Of a stretch of DNA of 29,723 bases, positions 23,603 to 29,723 are shown piece after piece. The stretch covers positions 1 through 29,723 of the forward strand of contig JAQXHW010000119.1 in the NCBI GenBank assembly GCA_029007475.1, read 5' to 3'. The stretch is from Oscillospiraceae bacterium (GTDB taxonomy: Bacteria; Bacillota; Clostridia; Oscillospirales; Acutalibacteraceae). The notes beneath the pieces are model-generated. The model was not told the DNA's origin and did no database searches. It was given only the letters and a program-made list of their open reading frames with translations. Position 1 is the stretch's first letter. Each line of letters opens with the position of its first letter. The position numbers were made by a program, and so were the translations under genes.

Positions 23603-24214
23603 ATGAAAAATTACGTAACTCGCATTCTTTCAACGCTCGTTGCCCTCCTCATTATCTGCACCTCAGCCCTCAGCCTTGGTGCTTGCTCAAAAAAAGAGGA
23701 CCCGAGAGCTAATAACAATAATCCCGACTCGCCATATATTTACGATAAATACGGCAATACCACCCCTAAGCCCACCGATAACGACATAACAGGCTGGTTT
23801 TCCGTTGAAGTCCTTGTCAAATACGGCTTGCATACCCTGACTCTTCCCTCAGGCACAGAGGTATACAGCAAAACCGACCCTGATACTCTATATCTAAAGG
23901 GCGGCAAGGATGCCCTCGCCACTACGGCTACCTATGTTCACACCTCGATTCTCTCTGCTTCAGCTACCCTTTACTCTCCCGTAATAACCACCTTAGAGGA
24001 CGGCACCGCAAAGGTTACCGCTCTTGAGAAGAACTTCCTCCTTGACACCGATACCCTCTACCCCAAGGGAGAGGACACTTCTGTGATCTTTATCTATAAA
24101 ATCAACCACACTGTCTATCAGTGCAATATATCTCTTGAGAAAAACGCAGAGGGTATAGAGCTTGTATACATCTCGTTCTCCGATAAAACCTCAGAATATA
24201 AAGACCTTGTATAA
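23603..24214 (+). CDS. Lipoprotein of unknown function
   Basis: A 203-residue protein with a signal peptide and lipobox LGAC (Cys28). An Asn/Pro/Asp-rich flexible stretch (about 33-60) and a beta-rich domain of no recognisable family follow. AAAGGAG precedes the ATG. It is 80 bases ahead of the O-antigen-ligase-like gene, possibly in the same transcript. I do not recognise a function. Confidence 0.78.
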   Translation: MKNYVTRILSTLVALLIICTSALSLGACSKKEDPRANNNNPDSPYIYDKYGNTTPKPTDNDITGWFSVEVLVKYGLHTLTLPSGTEVYSKTDPDTLYLKGGKDALATTATYVHTSILSASATLYSPVITTLEDGTAKVTALEKNFLLDTDTLYPKGEDTSVIFIYKINHTVYQCNISLEKNAEGIELVYISFSDKTSEYKDLV

Positions 24215-24294
24215 TACGCAACCACGTCTTATTGTACCGCAGTAAGTGCGTGATATTCCCGATTTTATGACATGAAAGGCTTAGGTAAATAAAA

Positions 24295-25917
24295 ATGGCT
24301 AAACCAAAAACTCCAAAGGATACAGCTCCAAAGCTAAGGTTTACGGTACGTCATGCCCTGGCTGACCTCTATGTAATACTCATGTTTACATTCTTTCCCC
24401 TTTGGCTTTCAAATCAGTATGCCAGCGCAAGACGCGACAAGTTTTGGGCTTTCCTGATAATCACCTGCGTAGCGGGGCTCTCTGTTGGAATTATCTCCGT
24501 TGTTGACTATTTCACCAAAGACAACGCTTACTCAAAAAAGCTCAGTATCTACCGAGACCCCTTTAAGCTCAATCCGGTAGATATCGCTTTCTTTTCTTTC
24601 GTTGGAATTTCCCTTATCTCTACCCTCGTAAGCGGAAGAATAGGACATTGTTTTATGGGTCTTTCTCAGAGCAGCAGCGGCAGAAACATGGGGCTAATTA
24701 CCATACTCATGCTCCTTGTCTCCTATCTTGTAATCTCCCGCTTCTTCTACTTCAAAAAGTACGTATTCTATGCTATTTTCTTAGGCATTACCGTTGTTTC
24801 CCTGCTCGCAGTTTTACATTATTATTACATCGACCCCTTTGGACATTTCAGAGGCTACGACGCTAAAACCATTGAAAACTTCAGCACCACCTTAGGCAAC
24901 AAAAACTATCTATCCGCCTTTATCTGTGTGGCTCTGCCCTTCTCCGTCGGCGTTGCAATGACCACAAAGGACAGGATAATGCTCATCGTTGCTAACGTGA
25001 GTATTGCCATTCAGTTTATGGGGCTCTTAGTTGCCACCTCCGACGGCGGTTTCTTAGGCTTAGCCGCCTTGCTTTTGGTAACTGCTATTGTAGTTGCAAG
25101 AAAGCCTCGGATCCTCTCAAGGTTTTTCCTCTCTGTTTCCGTAATGGCGGCAGGTGCTGTACTGCTTCGTCTGTTTGACTTGATTATGGGAGGAAAGTCT
25201 AAGGGCTACTCAAGTTTCTCCGCTCTGTTTATGTCGCTCCCGACAAGCCTTGTTCTCCTCATTGTTTTCGGCGCATTAGCGGTGCTCTTTAGCTTTATAG
25301 CAAAAAAAAGAAACGACGAATATTTTCCGAAATATGTGACCTGCATTGTCGGCAGTGTTATTGCCCTTGGCTTACTCGGTCTGCTTGCTCTTATGGTTTA
25401 CTTCACCTTTATAAACACAACCCAGCCTCTCACAGGCTTTATGAGATTCTTCCGATTTAATGAAACTTGGGGTACTCACCGCGGATTTTTCTGGATTAAA
25501 TCCCTTGAAATCTGGTGGAACGACCTTAATATCTGGCAAAAGCTCTTCGGTACGGGTCCCGACACCTTCTACTTTGCCTTCGAGCCCTACTGCTCTGAGC
25601 TTCTCACAAAGTTTAACGAAACCTCAACCAACGCAGCTCACAACGTCTACCTTAACTACCTTGTAACTCAGGGTGCCTTAGGACTCCTCTCCTACCTTGC
25701 TCTCATAGGAACATCTGTCTATATGAGCGTTAAGCAGCTCAAAAACAGCCCTATTGCCCTTATTTCTCTCATAGTGGTTGTAACCTATATCACTCAGGAT
25801 ATCGTAAACATTGCAAATCCCATAAACACACCCCTTTTCTTCATATTTATCGCTTTAGGGGTTTCAACCTTACTCAAAGCAAACTCAAGCACCCATCTTG
25901 AGACAGCGAAATATTAA
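24295..25917 (+). CDS. O-antigen ligase/polymerase-like membrane protein
   Basis: A 540-residue protein with about twelve hydrophobic helices. A large outer loop carries GTGPDTFYFAF, then STNAAHNVYLNYLVTQGALGLLSY. The AHNxYL and QGALGLL pattern is the signature of the WaaL/Wzy O-antigen ligase family. In Firmicutes such proteins polymerise or transfer glycan chains from undecaprenyl lipid, or modify proteins; the precise role is not readable. The N-terminus has a short basic Pro/Lys-rich stretch before the first helix. It begins with a weak ribosome site (AGGT) and ends before a good terminator. No glycosyltransferases lie next to it. Confidence 0.83.
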   Translation: MAKPKTPKDTAPKLRFTVRHALADLYVILMFTFFPLWLSNQYASARRDKFWAFLIITCVAGLSVGIISVVDYFTKDNAYSKKLSIYRDPFKLNPVDIAFFSFVGISLISTLVSGRIGHCFMGLSQSSSGRNMGLITILMLLVSYLVISRFFYFKKYVFYAIFLGITVVSLLAVLHYYYIDPFGHFRGYDAKTIENFSTTLGNKNYLSAFICVALPFSVGVAMTTKDRIMLIVANVSIAIQFMGLLVATSDGGFLGLAALLLVTAIVVARKPRILSRFFLSVSVMAAGAVLLRLFDLIMGGKSKGYSSFSALFMSLPTSLVLLIVFGALAVLFSFIAKKRNDEYFPKYVTCIVGSVIALGLLGLLALMVYFTFINTTQPLTGFMRFFRFNETWGTHRGFFWIKSLEIWWNDLNIWQKLFGTGPDTFYFAFEPYCSELLTKFNETSTNAAHNVYLNYLVTQGALGLLSYLALIGTSVYMSVKQLKNSPIALISLIVVVTYITQDIVNIANPINTPLFFIFIALGVSTLLKANSSTHLETAKY

Positions 25918-25928
25918 GTGTTTTAACT

Positions 25929-25960
25929 TCCCTCGGCAAATATCAGCCGAGGGATTTTTT
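25929..25960 (+). terminator. Terminator after O-antigen-ligase-like gene
   Basis: A 9-bp perfect inverted repeat (TCCCTCGGC / GCCGAGGGA) with an 8-base loop and a run of six T. Confidence 0.9.
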
Positions 25961-26019
25961 ATATTTGCTGAAATCTCAAAAAACTATTGGCATATTTTCG
26001 AAAAACTCGCGGAGATTTA

Positions 26020-26049
26020 TTGACAGAACACCCTCTTGTGGTGTAAAAT
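26020..26049 (+). promoter_or_regulatory. Promoter of the CofE-like gene
   Basis: TTGACA at 26020-26025 and TAAAAT at 26044-26049, spacer 18. The predicted leader is about 75 nt. Confidence 0.7.
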
Positions 26050-26067
26050 AAATTGTTATTTGATATG

Positions 26068-26101
26068 GGAATATCATCAAGCTGTCAGGCTTTGATATTC
26101 C
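26068..26101 (+). other. Leader hairpin upstream of the CofE-like gene
   Basis: GGAATATCA and AAGC pair with GCTT and TGATATTCC, a 13-bp stem with a two-base bulge and a short loop, inside the transcribed leader. There is no T-run, so it is not a terminator. It could be a translational control or stability element; the role is unknown. Confidence 0.45.
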
Positions 26102-26130
26102 TACTCCAAATATGGAAAGGTAGTGTTGTT

Positions 26131-27312
26131 ATGCATTTTACAGGCGTTACATCAAGAGGTATTATCTGTCCTATCTTTAGACAAGGGGACAACCTTGTTG
26201 AAGAAATCGTTAAGAGCATTGTTGATGCTTCCAAAAACGAAGGCTTCGAGATTAAGAACAAAAGCGTTATCGGCGTTACCGAGGCTGTTGTTGCCCGTAC
26301 TCAGGGTAACTACGCAACCTGCAGCCAGATAGCAGCCGACATCAAAGCAAAATTCGGCGGCGAGGATATGGGTATTGTTTTCCCCATTTTAAGCCGTAAC
26401 CGTTTCGCAATTCTTCTTCGCTCCATTGCTATGGGCTGCAAGAAGCTTTACGTTCAGCTTTCCTATCCCTCTGACGAAGTCGGTAACTCCTTTATCACCT
26501 TAGACGCTATTGACGAGAAGGGCGTTAATCCTTACTCAGACAGCTTCACCGAGGAGGAGTTCAGAAAGGTATTCGGCTTTGATACCAAGCACACCTTCAC
26601 CGGCGTTGACTATATCGACTACTATAAGAGCCTGGGCGATAATATTGAGATTATCTTCTCTAATGACCCCAGATACATTCTGAACTATACTAAAAATGTC
26701 CTCAACTGCGATATTCACTCACGCTTCAGAACTCAGAGACTTCTCAAAGCCGCAGGCGGCGAGAGAGTTTTCCGTATGGACGAAATTCTCACCGAGAGTG
26801 TTGACGGCTCAGGCTACAACGAGAAGTACGGTCTCTTAGGCTCCAACAAGGCCACAGAGGACAAGGTTAAGCTGTTCCCCAGAGATTGTCAGACCTTCGT
26901 AGACGCTCTCCAGGCTGAGATGAAGAAGGTTACAGGCAAGGACGTTGAGTGTATGGTTTACGGCGACGGCGGCTTCAAGGACCCCGTAGGCGGAATTTGG
27001 GAGCTTGCTGACCCTGTTGTTTCTCCCGCTTTCACTCCCGGACTTATTGGTAAACCCAACGAGCTAAAAATGAAGTATTTTGCCGACAACGACCTTTCAG
27101 ACCTCTCAGGCGACGAGCTTAAAAAAGCTATGAAGGAGCTTATCAAGACAAAGGACGGCGATTTAATCGGCAATATGCAGTCTCAGGGTACTACCCCCAG
27201 ACAGCTCACCGACCTTCTCGGCTCACTCTGTGACCTTACCTCAGGCTCAGGTGACAGAGGCACACCTGTTATCCTTATTGAAGGCTACTTCGATAACTAC
27301 GCAACCGAATAA
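26131..27312 (+). CDS. Coenzyme F420-0:L-glutamate ligase-like protein (CofE family)
   Basis: A 393-residue protein matching the long CofE-like family of Clostridia. It starts TGVTSRGIICPIFRQGDNLV, then VIGVTEAVVARTQGNYA, then FPILSRNRFAILLRSIAMG, then QLSYPSDEVGN and later VECMVYGDGGFKDPVGGI. Archaeal and actinobacterial CofE adds glutamates to F420, but no other F420 gene is in the window and gut Clostridia generally do not make F420, so the substrate here is probably different. I place the start at ATG 26131 because the family begins there and AAAGG lies ten bases upstream; the open frame reaches 26053 but that part is leader. It appears to be a single-gene transcript. Confidence 0.85.
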   Translation: MHFTGVTSRGIICPIFRQGDNLVEEIVKSIVDASKNEGFEIKNKSVIGVTEAVVARTQGNYATCSQIAADIKAKFGGEDMGIVFPILSRNRFAILLRSIAMGCKKLYVQLSYPSDEVGNSFITLDAIDEKGVNPYSDSFTEEEFRKVFGFDTKHTFTGVDYIDYYKSLGDNIEIIFSNDPRYILNYTKNVLNCDIHSRFRTQRLLKAAGGERVFRMDEILTESVDGSGYNEKYGLLGSNKATEDKVKLFPRDCQTFVDALQAEMKKVTGKDVECMVYGDGGFKDPVGGIWELADPVVSPAFTPGLIGKPNELKMKYFADNDLSDLSGDELKKAMKELIKTKDGDLIGNMQSQGTTPRQLTDLLGSLCDLTSGSGDRGTPVILIEGYFDNYATE

Positions 27313-27322
27313 ATTTTTAATT

Positions 27323-27354
27323 AAATCTCCGGCGGTTTCGTCGGAGATTTTTTT
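27323..27354 (+). terminator. Terminator of the CofE-like gene
   Basis: A 9-bp perfect inverted repeat (AAATCTCCG / CGGAGATTT) with a 10-base loop and a T-run. Confidence 0.88.
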
Positions 27355-27368
27355 GCGAAAGAAACGGA

Positions 27369-27399
27369 CACCCCTGACGGAATTTTTCCGTCAGGGGTG
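27369..27399. terminator. Probable terminator of the minus-strand polA operon
   Basis: A 12-bp perfect inverted repeat (CACCCCTGACGG / CCGTCAGGGGTG) with a 7-base A/T-rich loop (AATTTTT on +). It sits just after the phosphatase-RimI stop on the minus strand. The T-tract there is poor (TCCGTTTCTTT), so it may be a weak terminator. Confidence 0.65.
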
Positions 27400-27402
27400 G
27401 TT

Positions 27403-28269
27403 TTACTGTAAATATTTAGTCATAAGCACCGCGTTTTCCGAGGGGGATTTGTAGTAATCTTTCCTTACTCCGACCTCATCAAAACCGAATTTTTTATATA
27501 AGGAGATTGCAGGCATATTCGACTCTCTCACCTCAAGGGTTACGAAAGAAAGGTTCTTCTCGCTTGCGATTTCAAAAAGCTCCTTCATTAGCTTTTCGCC
27601 TATTCCCTCTCGCCTGTACTCTTTCAGCACGGCGATTTCCGTAAGGCTTCCCTCATCAAGTATCCATTCAAGTGAGGTAAAGCCTACGAGCTTTTCTCCT
27701 ATAAAGGCTCCGATTAAGGCTGCTTGCTCCCTCAGAAGCATATCCTTAACTGTTTCCTCCGACCAAGGGTTTTCAAAGCAGTTATCTACAATATAATGTA
27801 CCTGCTCCAAGTCATCAACATTCAGCCCGCGCACACTCACAGCGCAGTACTTTTTGATAAGCTCCTCAACGGCTGAGATAATCTCGTCGCGGCAAATTAT
27901 ATATCTGCCTAAATTTCCTCCGTAGGGATCCGAAATACCGCCTGTTTCCTCGGCTAACACAATAATTTTCTCAAAAGGTACACCGAAGCTTAAAAGTGCC
28001 TGCCTATGACTTTCGGTCATAACCGCTATCAATTCATAATCATTGGGATTAATATCCGAATACTCCGTTGACTTAAAGCCGCTTAAATCCACACCTATCT
28101 CAGCACAAGCTAAGAGGGAATTTTCGGAAGCGGGAAGTCCCGAGGCAGTATAAATCCCGCAGGAATCGGCTCTGTGCGCAAGTCCCTTTTCCTCGGCTAA
28201 CTTATTGAATATACCCTCAGCCATGGGACTTCGGCAGGTGTTGCCTGTACATACAAATAATACTTTCAT
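27403..28269 (-). CDS. Fusion of LMW protein-tyrosine phosphatase and RimI-type acetyltransferase
   Basis: A 288-residue protein of two joined domains. Residues 1 to about 142 are a low-molecular-weight phosphatase: the P-loop CTGNTCRS is C-x5-R (Cys7, Arg13), and the general acid Asp114 is in SDPYGG. Residues about 146-288 are a GNAT domain close to RimI: the acetyl-CoA loop RREGIG (219-224), EIAVLKEYR before it, LEVRESNMPAISLYKKFGF near the end and a Tyr pair at the usual RimI place. The first domain would dephosphorylate a phosphotyrosine or phosphoarginine (or a small molecule); the second would acetylate the N-terminal Ala of a ribosomal protein. AAAGGG precedes the ATG, and it starts three bases after the polA stop. 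Confidence 0.9.
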   Translation of the reverse strand: MKVLFVCTGNTCRSPMAEGIFNKLAEEKGLAHRADSCGIYTASGLPASENSLLACAEIGVDLSGFKSTEYSDINPNDYELIAVMTESHRQALLSFGVPFEKIIVLAEETGGISDPYGGNLGRYIICRDEIISAVEELIKKYCAVSVRGLNVDDLEQVHYIVDNCFENPWSEETVKDMLLREQAALIGAFIGEKLVGFTSLEWILDEGSLTEIAVLKEYRREGIGEKLMKELFEIASEKNLSFVTLEVRESNMPAISLYKKFGFDEVGVRKDYYKSPSENAVLMTKYLQ

Positions 28270-28272
28270 ATC

Positions 28273-29723
28273 TCAACCCTTTGCGTCAAACCAAGTCTCG
28301 CCCATTGCGGCTTCGGCAATCATAGGCACAGAGAGCTTGACTGCGTTTTCCATTTCTTCCTGCAGAATCATTGCCGCCATCATTGCTTCGTCCTGAGGCG
28401 CTTCAACAATAAGCTCATCATGAACCTGCAGGATAAGTCTTGAGCGCATTTTTTCTCTTTGCAAGCGCTCGTCAACCCTAATCATAGCAATCTTGATTAT
28501 ATCTGCCGCTGTTCCCTGTATAGGCATATTTCGGGCAACTCTCTCTCCGAAAGCTCGGGTAATATGATTTGAAGCCGTAAGCTCGGGAAGATACCGCCTT
28601 CTGCCGAAAACCGTCTCCACATAACCCTTTTCCCGGGCTTCCTCGATTACGTTTTTCATATAGGAATCAACACCTGAGTAGTGAGCAAGATAATTATCGA
28701 TATACTCCTTTGCTTCCCAAGTTTTTACCCCGATATCCTTCGCAAGAGAGAAAGGACCGATTCCGTATACAATACCGAAGTTTACAGCCTTTGCCCTGCT
28801 TCTCATTATGGGAGTAACCATGCTCTCGGGCATACCGAAAACCTGTGAAGCGGTAACGGTATGGATATCCGTATTATTAACAAACGCCTTGCACATATTC
28901 TCGTCTTTTGAGATATCGGCAAGGACTCTCAGCTCAATTTGAGAGTAGTCGGCGTCCACCAAAACAGAGCCTTCAGAAGCAACAAAAAACTTCCTGAGTT
29001 CTCTGCCCAATTCAGTACGGACAGGGATATTCTGTAAATTGGGCTCGGTGGAGCTTATACGGCCTGTACGGGTTTCCTTTTGGTTAAAGCTTGTATGAAT
29101 TCTGCCGTCCTCAGCGATTACTTTCAAAAGTCCGTCGCAGTATGTGGACTTGAGCTTTGCATAAGTGCGGTACTCAAGTAACATACCCACAACAGGGTGG
29201 TGCATACGAAGCTCCTCCAAAACCTCTGCGCCGGTTGAATAACCGCTTTTTGTTTTCTTTTTAGCAGGAAGCCCTAATTTTACGAACAGAGCCTCTCCCA
29301 ACTGTTTCGGAGAATTTATATTAAACTCATAGCCGACAGACTCATAAATCTCCTGCTCTAAGCTGAGCAGCTTTTCTCCTACAAACTCGCCGTAATGCTC
29401 AATTCCGGCCTTATCAACGGCAAAACCCACATTCTCCATGCGGGCAAGCACCTTTGCAAGAGGCAGTTCAATTTCACGAAGGAGCTTATCCTGAGCTTTT
29501 TCCTCGATATCCTTTTTAATCGCCCTATATAAAGCGGGCAAGGACAGCTTTTCTCCCGTTATTTTCCCGACTTCACTCTCGCACTCACAGGGAGCAATCT
29601 GATACTCGGCAGAAAGTCGCCCGGCCGAGTAGTCGGAGGCAGAAGGATTGAGCAGATATGCGCCCAAGGATATATCAAAATCTGCTACTTCAATATCATA
29701 TCCTAAACTATCGGCAATAGAGT
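28273..29723 (-). CDS. polA: DNA polymerase I, C-terminal part (5' end missing)
   Basis: The frame runs from the window edge to 28273, giving 483 residues of the C-terminal part. Motif A is VLVDADYSQIELRVLADIS (catalytic Asp), motif B is RSRAKAVNFGIVYG, and motif C is LQVHDELIVEAP with the second catalytic Asp. The visible N-terminal part (DISLGAYLLNP...) is the end of the 3'-5' exonuclease-type domain; whether it is active cannot be judged. It is a family A repair and Okazaki-processing polymerase. The TTG at 29667 is internal, not a start. The fusion gene follows on the same strand three bases after its stop. Confidence 0.97.
   Translation of the reverse strand, partial: SIADSLGYDIEVADFDISLGAYLLNPSASDYSAGRLSAEYQIAPCECESEVGKITGEKLSLPALYRAIKKDIEEKAQDKLLREIELPLAKVLARMENVGFAVDKAGIEHYGEFVGEKLLSLEQEIYESVGYEFNINSPKQLGEALFVKLGLPAKKKTKSGYSTGAEVLEELRMHHPVVGMLLEYRTYAKLKSTYCDGLLKVIAEDGRIHTSFNQKETRTGRISSTEPNLQNIPVRTELGRELRKFFVASEGSVLVDADYSQIELRVLADISKDENMCKAFVNNTDIHTVTASQVFGMPESMVTPIMRSRAKAVNFGIVYGIGPFSLAKDIGVKTWEAKEYIDNYLAHYSGVDSYMKNVIEEAREKGYVETVFGRRRYLPELTASNHITRAFGERVARNMPIQGTAADIIKIAMIRVDERLQREKMRSRLILQVHDELIVEAPQDEAMMAAMILQEEMENAVKLSVPMIAEAAMGETWFDAKG

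Overview
The window looks like a chromosomal segment of a gut Clostridia-type Firmicute, probably Oscillospirales/Ruminococcus-like. This is inferred from three things: Gram-positive style promoters and ribosome sites, lipoproteins with lipoboxes, and a secreted alpha-amylase carrying a type I dockerin and a CBM26 (the architecture known from the Ruminococcus bromii amylosome). I found no phage, integrase, transposase or CRISPR locus. Gene density is high, and almost all genes fall into short operons bounded by clear hairpin terminators.

Layout. 1-1430 (+): the end of a cyclophilin gene, then a HAD phosphatase-like gene and a terminator. 1436-3217 (+): a consensus promoter, then a ~182-bp foldback element sitting at its transcription start, then an MscS channel gene overlapping a hexapeptide O-acetyltransferase gene. 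3242-3522 (-): a tiny cysteine-rich lipoprotein whose promoter overlaps a DtxR-type box. 3688-7952 (-): a complete polyamine ABC operon potA-potB-potC-potD. 8109-10742 (+): the dockerin/CBM26 amylase. 10870-13310 (+): an ABC-2 polysaccharide exporter (permease and ATPase) with an IspD/TarI-type cytidylyltransferase. 13322-13535 (+): tRNA-Leu(CAG) with promoter and terminator, followed by an array of small hairpins. 13693-15729 (-): a membrane protein, NAD(P)H-hydrate dehydratase and a lipoprotein. 15738-19561 (+): a phenylalanine T-box leader and pheS-pheT. 19600-20286 (+): an ireB homologue broken by an in-frame TAG, and a small conserved-looking protein. 20306-23516: an iron-type DtxR regulator (-), divergent from feoA-feoB-FeoB-associated protein (+). 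23536-25960 (+): a lipoprotein and an O-antigen-ligase-like membrane protein. 26020-27350 (+): a CofE-like (F420 gamma-glutamyl ligase family) gene. 27369-29723 (-): an unusual LMW tyrosine phosphatase-RimI fusion downstream of the 3' part of polA.

How parts may work together. The DtxR protein keeps the Met/Cys/Glu/His metal ligands of iron-sensing members. GTTAGC/GCTAA palindromes lie on the feoA promoter and a 15/19 match to the classic DtxR box lies on the small lipoprotein promoter 17 kb away, which suggests one iron regulon. The phe genes are controlled by tRNA-Phe through the T-box. Polysaccharide export, cytidylyltransferase and O-antigen-ligase-like genes point to cell-surface glycopolymer synthesis.

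The observations most worth following are the amber codon at the conserved Tyr of ireB (no gene in the window ends in TAG), the phosphatase-acetyltransferase fusion, the foldback element at the mscS promoter, the hairpin array next to the tRNA, and the predicted DtxR-controlled CxxC lipoprotein.
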